Shown: piece by piece, positions 7,428 to 16,329 of the stretch
How positions within the stretch are numbered: the stretch's first letter is position 1
Layout of the letters: the number at the start of each line of letters is the position of its first letter
NCBI GenBank assembly: GCA_009691855.1
Contig: SIAI01000044.1
Location: 1-33,183 of the forward strand
Direction: 5' to 3'
From: Planctomycetota bacterium
GTDB taxonomy: Bacteria; Planctomycetota; UBA1135; GCA-002686595
Length of the DNA: 33,183 bases
Translations under genes and position numbers: made by a program
Notes under the pieces: model-generated
Database searches by the model: none
What the model was told of the DNA's origin: nothing
The model's input: only the letters and a program-made list of their open reading frames with translations

Positions 7428-9665
7428 TCAGAACACGCGCCCGAAGACGAGGAATACGCTCGTTTCCCCGCCTTCCGCCAGCCCTACGCCCAAATAGGAC
7501 GGACCGATGATCGTGTCCACGCCGAGGAACATCGAGCCCGCGGGTTGCAGGCCCTTCAAGGTGATGTCCCGCCACTCATTGAAGACGTTCCCTACTTCCA
7601 GCGAGCCCCCGGCGTACCAGGTGAAGGGCCTGGACTCGAGGCTGCGACCCTGCAGCGGGTGCAAGTAGACGGCACGCGCGAGCGCGGCCGTCGGACCGCT
7701 GATCGCATCCGCCGCTAGTCCCGACAAGCGCAGGAAGCCTCCCAGCGGGAAGAAGCTCTGCACGCTGGCCTGGTCGTTCAAGACCGAATCGAGTTCTGCT
7801 CCGAGGATGAGCGAATCCTCGCCATGGCGCTGCGCGTGATCGAGGCGGAACTGGATCGCCTCGTCGTTGCCGACTTGCTGGGAATTGGACGGCAGGAACC
7901 ACTCGGCGGTCAGGAGCGAACCGTCGGCAGGGAACGCAGCGTCGTCGAGGCTGTCGCAGATCACGCTCGCGCGGAAGCCGCCGTCGCTGAAACTGTCCGT
8001 CGGGTTCAGCGCCGGATCGCCGAAGATGAGCTCCGAGCGCCCGGAACGGTGGCCGTAGCCCGCGCTCGCCTCCCAGTTCTTGCCCATCTGGCGCACGAGG
8101 TCGAGGCCTAGATCGAGTTCCCGGACCGAAAACTCTGCCGCGGCAGCGCCAGCCTCCGGATTGACGACGACCGGGCGCTTCTCCCAGGAGATCGAGGGCA
8201 TCAGGAACCACTTGCCCGAGGGCTCGAGCGCCTGGCGATATTCGAAGAGGAAGCCCAGGCTGTTGCCGGCTTCGATGCGGACGCGCGCCTCCGAGCCCCA
8301 GGTGTCGATGGGGGCAAAGCGCAAGGCGGCGCCGATCTGGAAGTTGACCGCATTGCCCGCGCTCAATTCGGCCGTCAACCCCGTGCTCCAGTGCAGCGGT
8401 GCCGTGGGCAGGTCCTCCGTGCGCACGACCAGATCCGCGTGTCCAGGCCCCTTGGGCTGCAATACGAACTCGACGCGCTGGAAGAGGCGCAAGCCGTAGA
8501 GTCGCTCGAGGTCGTTGCCGGCGGCTCGCGTGTCCAGCGGCTCGCCCGCACGCACCTCCATTCGCGCGCGCACCGATTTCGCGGAGAGAGCGCAGCCCTG
8601 AGCCACGAGTACGTTGTCGATGATCGGCTTCTGATTCGTGCGCGAACGGCGCTGGCGCAGATGCTCCGCGTAGGTCGCAGGCTCCAGCGCGAAGGGTGCG
8701 AGTCGCTCGGCGAGCGCCCGGCCCGCGACCCGCCCGCGCTCGATCAGCCGTGCGCCCGCCTCGAGGTCCGTCAAGTCGGCGCCCTGCACCTCGGGCGTGC
8801 ACAAGAGGTCGCCACTGCGCAGCTTCGCACGCGCCTCGGCCGCCTTGCGCGCCCTGGCGGTATCCAGGACACGCTGGCCGACGCCCACGAAGGTCGGCCT
8901 CGCCGCCCCCGGATCCGCATCACCGAGATCGACCAGGATGAGCATCTCGGCTCCCGCGGCGAGGGCCACGTCGACGGGCAGCGGGTCGGTGACCGCGCCG
9001 CTGATCAGCAGCTGATCGTTGCAGGGTACCGGTGGCCAGAGGACCGGCAGCGCGAGGCTGGCCTCGATCGTCAGCGCCAGCGAGCCCGCGTCGAGCGTGA
9101 CCCTTCCGCCGTGCGTGAGCTCCGTGGCCGTGCTGCGGAAGGCCCAGGGCAGATCGTCGAAGCGCTGCGCGTCCAGCGTCCTGAGCGTCAGGCGCGAGAG
9201 CTCCAGGCGCAGGCGGTCCGCGCCAAACAGGCCGGGCGGCAGGATCAAGCCGTTCGCGTCCAGCCCGAGCGGCAGGTCGAACAAGAAGTCGCGGTCTTCC
9301 TCCTTGGCGCGCATGTCGAGCGACCGGCGCGGGCGACGGTCCTGGATCGCGGCGATCCAGTCCGGCCCGAGCAGCTCGGCCTGGATCTCGCTTGGCGTGA
9401 GCCCCGCTGCGTACAGGCCTCCGACCAGCGCACCCCATTCCGTGCCCACGACCAGGTCGACCTCGATGCCCTGCTCCTCGAGCGCCGCCAGTACGCCGAC
9501 GTGCGCGAGCCCGCGTACGCCGCCACTCGAGAGCACCAAGGCGATGCGCGGCCGAGCGGGCGCAGGCGGAGGAGTTGCGGGCCGAGCAGGCTCCTGTGCG
9601 AGTGCGACCACGGCGCTGCCGAGCGCGCAGGCGGCGAAGCGCAGCAGGGGCAGCAGTCGGGCCAT
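7428..9665 (-). CDS. patatin-POTRA-beta-barrel surface protein (type Vd-like) with lost catalytic dyad
   Basis: A 745-aa protein starting at ATG 9665, chosen because a signal peptide follows (MARLLPLLRFAACALGSAVV). Residues about 38-330 form a patatin fold: IALVLSSGGVRGLAHVGVLA carries the oxyanion GGxRG loop. The nucleophile elbow, normally GxSxG, reads GTEWG (74-78) with Glu76 in place of Ser. The dyad Asp, normally in DGG/DGA, is Ser222 in ISGAVTDPLP. A POTRA-like domain spans about 345-425, and the rest is a 16-strand-type outer-membrane barrel ending in VFLVFGRVF with a terminal Phe, as in BamA/Omp85 barrels. The architecture matches type Vd patatin autotransporters such as PlpD/FplA, but lipase activity is not expected. 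It is probably outer-membrane located. A longer upstream frame exists but is Arg/Pro-rich. Confidence 0.87.
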   Translation of the reverse strand: MARLLPLLRFAACALGSAVVALAQEPARPATPPPAPARPRIALVLSSGGVRGLAHVGVLAALEEQGIEVDLVVGTEWGALVGGLYAAGLTPSEIQAELLGPDWIAAIQDRRPRRSLDMRAKEEDRDFLFDLPLGLDANGLILPPGLFGADRLRLELSRLTLRTLDAQRFDDLPWAFRSTATELTHGGRVTLDAGSLALTIEASLALPVLWPPVPCNDQLLISGAVTDPLPVDVALAAGAEMLILVDLGDADPGAARPTFVGVGQRVLDTARARKAAEARAKLRSGDLLCTPEVQGADLTDLEAGARLIERGRVAGRALAERLAPFALEPATYAEHLRQRRSRTNQKPIIDNVLVAQGCALSAKSVRARMEVRAGEPLDTRAAGNDLERLYGLRLFQRVEFVLQPKGPGHADLVVRTEDLPTAPLHWSTGLTAELSAGNAVNFQIGAALRFAPIDTWGSEARVRIEAGNSLGFLFEYRQALEPSGKWFLMPSISWEKRPVVVNPEAGAAAAEFSVRELDLGLDLVRQMGKNWEASAGYGHRSGRSELIFGDPALNPTDSFSDGGFRASVICDSLDDAAFPADGSLLTAEWFLPSNSQQVGNDEAIQFRLDHAQRHGEDSLILGAELDSVLNDQASVQSFFPLGGFLRLSGLAADAISGPTAALARAVYLHPLQGRSLESRPFTWYAGGSLEVGNVFNEWRDITLKGLQPAGSMFLGVDTIIGPSYLGVGLAEGGETSVFLVFGRVF

Positions 9666-10016
9666 GAGGCGCAGGCTAGCCTTTGCGCCTCCGGCGCGGG
9701 AACGCCTGCTTGCCGATCGCCACCTCGGTCGGAACCGGGCCGATGACGGCGGCGCGTCGATGGAGCACGCCGCCGCTCCCGGTCCCGGCGCGGCCGCGGG
9801 TTCGAGCGGTCGCGTGCGCCTCCGGGCCTTCGAACCGCGCCCGGCTTCGAGCCGCGAGCCTGCGCGATGCGGTGTTCCGCAGCCAAGCGAGGTCGGCATG
9901 CCCTCGTGACTCGGGCCTGCTCCGTCGGCGCACCCGGAATTGAACGCTCAGCTCGCCGCGCGTGCGATTCGGCGCGGCTCGGGGTTCGCGTTGCACCGGC
10001 CCGCGCAGGTCTACCC
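9666..10016. other. intergenic, no supported gene
   Basis: About 350 bp upstream of the patatin-like gene. All frames are Arg/Ala/Pro-rich and look like chance ORFs. No promoter, hairpin with T run, or RNA gene could be supported. Confidence 0.45.
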
Positions 10017-10130
10017 GCTCGAGCCCGTCGCGATCGTGGGCCTCGATCTCGACCTTGGCGTGCAGCGAAAACCCCTGGATGTCGCGGCAGAGCTCGCCCG
10101 GCAGGAAGAGCGGACGAGCGTCGCGGCGCC
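10017..10130 (-). pseudogene. IS91-family transposase fragment
   Basis: This 114-bp stretch aligns with 16863-16976 of the larger broken transposase at about 80-85 % nucleotide identity by eye. On the minus strand it encodes RDARPLFLPGELCRDIQGFS followed by [17 protein letters not shown], the middle part of an IS91/IS801-type transposase. Homology stops abruptly on both sides, so it is an internal scrap with no ends. It preserves a sense codon (CGC, Arg) where the copy at 16931-16933 has a stop, so it did not derive from that damaged copy in its present form. Confidence 0.75.
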
Positions 10131-10296
10131 AGACTCGCCAGGGCGCTGTGCGATGAGGTGGCCGACCCGAGGCTCTTGCGCCGCGGCGCGCGGCCCTTCG
10201 AACGCTGGGCTAACGTCGCGTGTGACGAGGTCCTCCCGAAGCGCGCGCAGGCGCGGTAGGCCCTTTCGAAAGACTGTCAAGTAAGCTGCCGCACCG

Positions 10297-12159
10297 ATGT
10301 CCCTGGAGCTGCTCTCCATCTCGCGTCGCTGCGGCGATCAGCAGGTGCTCGATTCGGTCTCGATCCACGTGCGCGCGGGCGATTGCTACGGGCTCATCGG
10401 GCACAACGGGGCCGGCAAGACGAGCGCGCTGCGCGTGGCGCTCGGGCTGACGCGGCCCGACTCAGGAGCGGTTCATGTCGACGGTTTCGACGCCCGCGCT
10501 CATCCGCGCGAGGCCCGCGCGCGCCTGGGGGCGCTGATCGAGACGCCCGGGTTCCACGGGCACCTCGACGCACGCGCGAACCTCGCCTTGCTGGCGCGCC
10601 TGCAGGGCTTCGCGCCCGCCGCGGCGGGCAGCGAGACGGAGCGCGTGCTCGGGCTCGTCGGCCTCGGCGAGGTGGGGTACAAGCGCGTGCGCGACTTCTC
10701 GCAGGGCATGCGCCAGCGCCTGGGGATCGCGCAGGCGCTGCTCGGGAGCCCGGCCCACGTCCTGCTCGACGAGCCGACCAACGGGCTCGATCCCGAGGGC
10801 ACGGCGGAGGTGCGCGCGCTGCTCGCGCGCCTCGTGCGCATCGACGGGGTCAGCGTCCTGATCTCGAGTCATCGGCTGGATGAGGTCGCGGGCCTGTGCA
10901 ACCGCATCGGCGTGATGCGGCAGGGCAAGCTGGTAGTCGAGGCCGAGACGAGCGCGCTGCTGGCGCTCTCGCCCGCGCGCCTCGTGCTCGCGACCGACGA
11001 CGATGCGCGCGCGGCACGCGTCCTCGCCGAGCTGGGAGTCCGCACGACGCCGCTCGCCGCCGGTGGGCTGGCGCTGGAGCTGGGCTCGCGCTCGCCGGGC
11101 GAGGTCGCCCGCTGCGTCGTCGGGGCCGGTCTCGAGCTCGCGCGTCTGGGCGCGGACGTCCCCGCGCTCGAGGAGATCTACCTGCGCTACGCGCGCGGGG
11201 AGCGTGGCCTCACCCAGACCCCCGCGGCGACATCCACCGGCAGCGCAGGGAAGCCTCGGCACCGCTCGCCGCCTCGTCCGCTGGCGCGCGTCCTGCGCTA
11301 CGAGCTCGCGCGCACCTTCGCGGGCTGGAAGATGCCGGCGCTGCTCGCCTCACCGGCTCTCGTCGCGGCAGCCTCCATCGCTCTCGAGCGGGGCCGCGCG
11401 ACGGCGGAGGCGGCGCGCGTCGCGCGCGGCGAGCTGGCCAGCACGACCGCGCTCACGGGCTTCTCCTCGGTCGCGTCCGCGCTCGGCACGAGCCTGCCGC
11501 TCTTGGCCCTGATCGGGGCCGGGCTCGCGAGCCAGGCGATCGCGGGCGAGCTCGGACGCGGCACGCTGCGCAACGTGCTCCTGCGGCCGGCGACGCGCGC
11601 CGAGGTCGTGCTCGGAAAGTTTCTGGCTGGAACGGCCGCGACGCTGGGCGCGTATCTCGTGCTCCTCTTGGTCGTCCTCAGCGCATCCGCCGCCGCCTTC
11701 GGGTTCGGCGACCTGGTCGAGATCCTGCCGAACGGCCAGGAGTTTCCGCTGGTCTCGGCGGCAGAGCTGCGCCCCGAGCTCGTGCGCGCCCTGCTCGCGC
11801 CGCTCCCGGCCCTGCTGGCCTTCTTCGCGCTCGGGTTCCTGGCGGGTTCCTGCACCCGCAGCGCGACCGGCGGCCTCGGGCTCGCGATCGGCGCCCTGTT
11901 CGGGCTCGACCTCGCGCGCGCCGCCGCGCGGGGCCTGGGCTTCGAGGGCTGGCTGCTCTCCGCCTATCTGCCGTCACCGCTCGGCGACACCTCGTACACC
12001 GCCTATTTCGCGGACCGCGCGCAGGGCATCAGCAACGCGGTCTTCGAGTACGGCTCGTCCTGGGCCGGGGTCCCGCGCGACTGCGCCTATCCGCTGCTCT
12101 GGGCCGCCCTGTGCATCGGCCTCTCCGTCCTGCTGCTCGGCCGCCGCTCCGTGCCATGA
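10297..12159 (+). CDS. ABC transporter, ATPase-permease fusion (ABC-2 type)
   Basis: A 620-aa fusion. Residues 1-225 are an ABC ATPase: Walker A GHNGAGKT (35-42), signature FSQGMRQRL (134-142, a variant of LSGGQ), Walker B VLLDEP (155-160) with the D-loop TNGLD, and the switch His in ISSHRLDE. Residues about 225-330 form the regulatory tail usual in CcmA/NatA-type ATPases. From about 335 to the end is an ABC-2 permease with about six membrane segments (for example LLALIGAGLASQAIAGEL and the Leu/Val-rich stretch near 450-475). Such ATPases are usually separate from the permease; here they are one chain, which would dimerise. It is the first gene of a four-gene run: its TGA overlaps the next ATG (ATGA at 12156-12159). 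It is an exporter or membrane-remodelling pump; the cargo is unknown. Confidence 0.9.
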   Translation: MSLELLSISRRCGDQQVLDSVSIHVRAGDCYGLIGHNGAGKTSALRVALGLTRPDSGAVHVDGFDARAHPREARARLGALIETPGFHGHLDARANLALLARLQGFAPAAAGSETERVLGLVGLGEVGYKRVRDFSQGMRQRLGIAQALLGSPAHVLLDEPTNGLDPEGTAEVRALLARLVRIDGVSVLISSHRLDEVAGLCNRIGVMRQGKLVVEAETSALLALSPARLVLATDDDARAARVLAELGVRTTPLAAGGLALELGSRSPGEVARCVVGAGLELARLGADVPALEEIYLRYARGERGLTQTPAATSTGSAGKPRHRSPPRPLARVLRYELARTFAGWKMPALLASPALVAAASIALERGRATAEAARVARGELASTTALTGFSSVASALGTSLPLLALIGAGLASQAIAGELGRGTLRNVLLRPATRAEVVLGKFLAGTAATLGAYLVLLLVVLSASAAAFGFGDLVEILPNGQEFPLVSAAELRPELVRALLAPLPALLAFFALGFLAGSCTRSATGGLGLAIGALFGLDLARAAARGLGFEGWLLSAYLPSPLGDTSYTAYFADRAQGISNAVFEYGSSWAGVPRDCAYPLLWAALCIGLSVLLLGRRSVP

Positions 12160-13127
12160 GGAACCTTCTCCTGGTCCCCCTGTCCGCGATCCTGTGCGCC
12201 GCCTGCGCCGGAAGCGAGCTCACGCGCAAGCCGCCGGCGCTGGCCGGGATGGAGGAGCCGCTCGAGCGCATGCAGCCGCCCGACGACGAGGCGGCGCGTT
12301 TGGCCCTCCCCCAGGGCTCGTTCACCGGCCTCGTCGCGGGCGACGCGCGCGCGTCGCTCGACGCGATGCTGGGCGAACCGCAGGGAGTGCTGGTGGTGTC
12401 CGTGGTGGAGAACTCGCCTGCCGACGCGGCGGGGATCGAGGCCGGCGACCTCGTCCTGGAGGCGCGCACGAACGAGACGCTCGTCCTCTACTGGCCGAGC
12501 GAATGGCGCGCGCTGGAGCTCGAGACGAAGGCCGGAACGACGCTGCGTCTGGTCCTCGATCGTGCGGGCGCGGAGCGCGAGTGCGAGCTCACCACCATCG
12601 CGCGCGTGCGCGCGGCCGAGCGCGGCGCCTCCGAACGCATCCGCGAGGAAGAGCGCGTCGGCGTGGTGCTGCGCACGGCGACCGAGGTCGAGGCGCGCGC
12701 CGCGGGGCTCGGCCCCGGGGGCGGCGCCGTGGTGGTCGGGCTGACGCGCGAGAGCCCCTGGCGTGAGGCGGGGATCGTGTTCGGCGACCTGATCCGTGCG
12801 CTCGACGGGGTCGCGGTGGCGGATCCGGCCATGGTGGTCGAGCGCATCCGCTCCGCTCCGGAGGACGGCACGCTGGAGCTCGAGATCGTGCGCGCAGGGG
12901 CCCGGCTGAAGTTGAGCGCGCGAGCCTCGGCGCGCGCGCACGAGTGGAACGAGATCTGGATCCCGCTCCTTTTCCACTACGAGAAGGAGCGTGACCAGAG
13001 CTCGACCTCGGCCCTGCTGGGCCTCTACCGCTACGTGAGCACGCCGGCGGCCTGGCGGCTGCGCCTGTTGTGGTTCCTGCGCTTCTCCGGCGGCGACGCG
13101 GACCGGCTGGAGAGCCTGCCGCGATGA
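12156..13127 (+). CDS. PDZ-domain lipoprotein
   Basis: A 323-aa protein. The short hydrophobic N-terminus ending ILCAAC (Cys17, a loose lipobox) points to export and possibly lipid anchoring. Two PDZ-like segments are visible: about 60-148 (VLVVSVVENSPADAAGIEAG) and about 168-255 (VVVGLTRESPWREAGIVFGD with LDGVAVADP). The glycine/alanine-rich carboxylate-binding turns are present, and no protease domain is attached. The last 60 residues (WIPLLFHYEKERD, then LLGLYRYVS and LLWFLRF) are strand-rich and resemble a tail seen in envelope proteins; I cannot name it. ATGA overlaps at both ends couple its translation to the ABC fusion before it and the FG-GAP gene after it. It could present substrates or partners to the exporter. 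Confidence 0.82.
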   Translation: MRNLLLVPLSAILCAACAGSELTRKPPALAGMEEPLERMQPPDDEAARLALPQGSFTGLVAGDARASLDAMLGEPQGVLVVSVVENSPADAAGIEAGDLVLEARTNETLVLYWPSEWRALELETKAGTTLRLVLDRAGAERECELTTIARVRAAERGASERIREEERVGVVLRTATEVEARAAGLGPGGGAVVVGLTRESPWREAGIVFGDLIRALDGVAVADPAMVVERIRSAPEDGTLELEIVRAGARLKLSARASARAHEWNEIWIPLLFHYEKERDQSSTSALLGLYRYVSTPAAWRLRLLWFLRFSGGDADRLESLPR

Positions 13128-14656
13128 GCGCGCTCCTGCACGCCTTCCAGGAGCTGGCGCGCATCCAGACGCTGGAGCTCGAGGCCGGCCGGCGCGCCGA
13201 CGTGGCCACGCTGGCCGACCTGGACGGCGACGGCACGCGCGAGGTGCTGCTGGCGGTCCACGAGCCCGGCAAGGACTTCGCGCGCCACCTCGAGACATGG
13301 CGCCTCGGCGCGGACGGGAGGCTGGCGCGAGCCGAGAGTCTCGCGCTGACGCGCGACGTGGTTGCCTTCGCCCACGCCGACGTGCTCGAGGGCGGGGGCG
13401 AGGAGCTGGTTCTTTTCAATGCGGGCGGCGTGTTCGCTTGGCGCTCCGCTCCAGAGGCCCGGCCCGAGCGTCTGCTCGCCTGCGAGTTCCTCTGGCAAGC
13501 CCCCGATCCCGAGCTTGCCTTCCACTGGGAGCAGGGCGTGCGCGACATCGACGGCGACGGGCTCGCCGACCTGATTCTGCCCGAGCCCGGCGGCTTCGCG
13601 ATCGCGCGTCAGCGCCGCCCGCGCAGCGCGGAGTCGCCCTGGGGCGAGGTGTCGCGCGTGCGCGTTCCCGCCGGGCCGAAGGCGGGCGTGTGGGATGCGA
13701 CCGCGTCGCCTCGTCAGGGGCTCGAGGGGCAGCGGGCCGGCGGTAGGTTCCAGATCGGCTTCCGGATGGGGGAGCGAGACGGCGAGGCGGGCGGGGGCGC
13801 GCTGGTGGCGGTCCACGAAGAGCTCCCGGCGCCGTTCTGGCTCGACTGGGACGCCGATGGGGACCTCGACCTGCTGGTGCAGACCGAGCGCCACCTGCAA
13901 GTTTGGCTGCAGGACGCGAGCGGATTCCCGGCCGCGCCCCAGCACTCGCTGGAGCTGCCCGTCCCCGCGGACGAGTCGCGCGTGCTCGACGCCTCCTACA
14001 GCGCGCACGCCGTCGACCTCGACCTCGACCGCCGCGCCGACTGCGTGATCTTCGCCGGCGACAAGCGCTCGGACGACGTGCGCACGCAGGGGCTGTTCTT
14101 CACGCAGGCCGCGGTTCGTGAAGGGCCAGCCCTGTTCGGTCCAGAGGGGCGGCCGGCGAGCCTGTTGGTCTTCGCCGGCTTCGTCTTCGACCCGCGCTTC
14201 CGCGACCTGGATGCGGACGGGTATCCGGAGCTCGTCCTGCGCACGGTGCGCCCCGACCTGATCGACCAGATCCGCAGCGCGTCCACGGAGACGATCGACG
14301 CCGACCTGTACGTCTACCGCAACCGCGGCGGCGTGCTCGCGCGCCAGCCCGACCTCGCGCGCAGCCATGCCATCGCGCTGGCGGAGTTCGAGCTCTCGGC
14401 CGAGTTCTTCGGCGACGTGAGCGGGGACGGACTGGCGGATCTGCTCGTCCGCGACGAGCCCGAGAAGCTCCGCGTCCTGATGCTGCGCGCGCAGGGGCCG
14501 CGCGCGAAGAGCAGCTGGACCCTCGTCGAGAAGCCGCTGTGGGAGCTCAGCGTGACCGCCGACGCGCGCGTGCAGCTGGCCGTGCCGAGCCAGGCCGAGC
14601 GCGTCGGGCTGTTCGTGCTCGAGCCCGCGCAGGTCCTGTGGGTGAGGTTCCGATGA
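13124..14656 (+). CDS. FG-GAP/VCBS repeat protein A
   Basis: A 510-aa protein starting at ATG 13124, which overlaps the previous stop as ATGA. It contains a series of Asp-rich calcium-binding loops typical of FG-GAP/VCBS beta-propellers: DLDGDGTRE (about 33-41), DIDGDGLAD, DWDADGDLD, DLDLDRRAD, DLDADGYPE and DVSGDGLAD, each followed by a short hydrophobic strand. Together these suggest one seven-bladed propeller. No convincing signal peptide is seen after this start, which is odd for a calcium-binding propeller. An upstream TTG at 13070 does not supply one either. It may be exported by a non-Sec route, perhaps with the ABC protein. It is the third gene of the coupled run. Confidence 0.82.
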   Translation: MSALLHAFQELARIQTLELEAGRRADVATLADLDGDGTREVLLAVHEPGKDFARHLETWRLGADGRLARAESLALTRDVVAFAHADVLEGGGEELVLFNAGGVFAWRSAPEARPERLLACEFLWQAPDPELAFHWEQGVRDIDGDGLADLILPEPGGFAIARQRRPRSAESPWGEVSRVRVPAGPKAGVWDATASPRQGLEGQRAGGRFQIGFRMGERDGEAGGGALVAVHEELPAPFWLDWDADGDLDLLVQTERHLQVWLQDASGFPAAPQHSLELPVPADESRVLDASYSAHAVDLDLDRRADCVIFAGDKRSDDVRTQGLFFTQAAVREGPALFGPEGRPASLLVFAGFVFDPRFRDLDADGYPELVLRTVRPDLIDQIRSASTETIDADLYVYRNRGGVLARQPDLARSHAIALAEFELSAEFFGDVSGDGLADLLVRDEPEKLRVLMLRAQGPRAKSSWTLVEKPLWELSVTADARVQLAVPSQAERVGLFVLEPAQVLWVRFR

Positions 14657-16320
14657 GCTGGCTCCTCGCGCTCACGCTCACGGCCGCACAGACGCAGGCG
14701 CCAGCCACCGTGCGCATCGACACCGTCACGATCGATCCAGGGTTCGAGATCGCCGGGCACCGCATCGCCGACCTCGACGGCGACGGGCGCGCGGAGTTCG
14801 TCGTGCTGGCGCGCGACGGCCGCGTGCGCACGTTCCGGCCCCTGTCGGCCGAGCCCGCGCGTCCGCTGGGCGAGCTCGTCCTCCCCAACCCCACGCGCGC
14901 GTTGCTCGACCTCGCCTCGTGGGCCGGGCAGGCCTACCTGATCGCCGCGACCCCCGAGGGTACGCTCGCCTACCCGCTCGACGACCAGGGCCGCATCGCG
15001 GCCAGCGGCGCGACCTGGATCGCCCGCGGCCGCTTCGGGTTGCGCCTGGCGGCGCCGACCTTCGCCTTGATCGTCCAGGACGTCAACCGCGATGGCGTCC
15101 CCGACATCCTGGTGCCCACCCTCGCGGGCGTCGAGTTCTGGCAGGCGACGCTCGCAGCCGACAAGCCCACACCGAGCTTCCGCAAGGCCGCCACCGTGGC
15201 GGTCGAGATCGCGCGCGGCGACCAGCGCGAGAGCGGGATGCTCTCTGACTCGCTCGTGCACTCGCTCGCCATCCCCGGGCTCGACACGACCGACGTCAAC
15301 GGCGACGCGCGCCCCGACCTGCTCGTCTCCCAGGAAGGCACGCGCGCCTGGCACCTGCAGCGCGCCGACGCGTCGTTCCCCGTCGAGCCCGACGTCGTGC
15401 TCGACCTGGCGATCTTCCGCGACACGACGCCCGCCTCCGAGAATCGCTTCGGCAGCACGCTCGCGGCCAACGACGACCAGGCGAGCTTCCAGGCCCGCGA
15501 CCTCGATGGCGACTCCGTGCCCGACTACGTCATCGTCCATCGGCGCAAGGTGTGGGTCTTCCGCGGCGGGCCGGCCGGCCCGCAGTTCAAGGAGCCCTCG
15601 GCCATCTTGAAGACGGCCGAGGACATCACCGCCGCGCTCGTGCTGTCGCTCGACGAGGACGAGTCCCCTGACCTCTTGCTGGTCAAGGTCCAGATCCCGA
15701 CCCTGGCCGCGCTCCTGCGCGGTCTCTTCGGTGAATGGGACGTGCACATCCGCGCGCTGGGCTATCGCAACGTGGGCGCGGGGAAGTTCGAGACCAGCCC
15801 GAGCCTCACCAACGACCTCGCCCTGCGCCTGCCCGGCATCATCGGGCTCATCAAGAACCCGGAGAAGTTCACGCAACGCTTCGAGGAGCTCGAGAAGCAC
15901 TTCCGTGTCGGCGCGCGCGGTGACGTCGATGGCGACGGCGCGGACGACACCCTGCTGATCACGCCCGACGGCAAGGCGCTCGAGCGCTGGATGGGACGGC
16001 CTGGCGATGTCGCGCCCGAAGAGAGCGCTGAGCGCGAGCTGCGCACCCTGCTCTTCGGCGAGGCCGGCTCGGTGTGGGACATCGAACGCGTGCTCGCGAC
16101 GCTGGGGAGCTTCGCCGAACGTCAAGTCGCCCTGACCACGGGCGGTCGCCCGGCGGATGGAAGCCTGCCGTTGCCCGATCCGACCGAGACCAAGGTGCAT
16201 GGCGTCGAGTGCGCCGACTTCGACGGCGACGGTGCGCGCGAGGTCGTGCTCTCCTGCCGCAAGCTGGCCGACACGCGCGCAGGGTGGTTCGAGGTGCTGG
16301 TCTTCGGCGCGGACAAGTGA
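14653..16320 (+). CDS. FG-GAP/VCBS repeat protein B, secreted
   Basis: A 555-aa protein whose ATG overlaps the previous TGA (ATGA at 14653-14656). A short signal peptide ([15 protein letters not shown]) is followed by FG-GAP-type loops [45 protein letters not shown] and DFDGDGARE, spaced about 60-130 residues apart, as in a calcium-binding propeller. A helical insertion (about 385-425, [15 protein letters not shown]) interrupts the repeat pattern. It shares architecture, but little residue identity outside the loops, with the preceding gene, so the two may form a hetero-oligomer. It is the last gene of the run; a decayed IS91 transposase begins within a few tens of bases of its stop codon. 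Confidence 0.84.
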   Translation: MSWLLALTLTAAQTQAPATVRIDTVTIDPGFEIAGHRIADLDGDGRAEFVVLARDGRVRTFRPLSAEPARPLGELVLPNPTRALLDLASWAGQAYLIAATPEGTLAYPLDDQGRIAASGATWIARGRFGLRLAAPTFALIVQDVNRDGVPDILVPTLAGVEFWQATLAADKPTPSFRKAATVAVEIARGDQRESGMLSDSLVHSLAIPGLDTTDVNGDARPDLLVSQEGTRAWHLQRADASFPVEPDVVLDLAIFRDTTPASENRFGSTLAANDDQASFQARDLDGDSVPDYVIVHRRKVWVFRGGPAGPQFKEPSAILKTAEDITAALVLSLDEDESPDLLLVKVQIPTLAALLRGLFGEWDVHIRALGYRNVGAGKFETSPSLTNDLALRLPGIIGLIKNPEKFTQRFEELEKHFRVGARGDVDGDGADDTLLITPDGKALERWMGRPGDVAPEESAERELRTLLFGEAGSVWDIERVLATLGSFAERQVALTTGGRPADGSLPLPDPTETKVHGVECADFDGDGAREVVLSCRKLADTRAGWFEVLVFGADK

Positions 16321-16329
16321 GCCGGCTGG

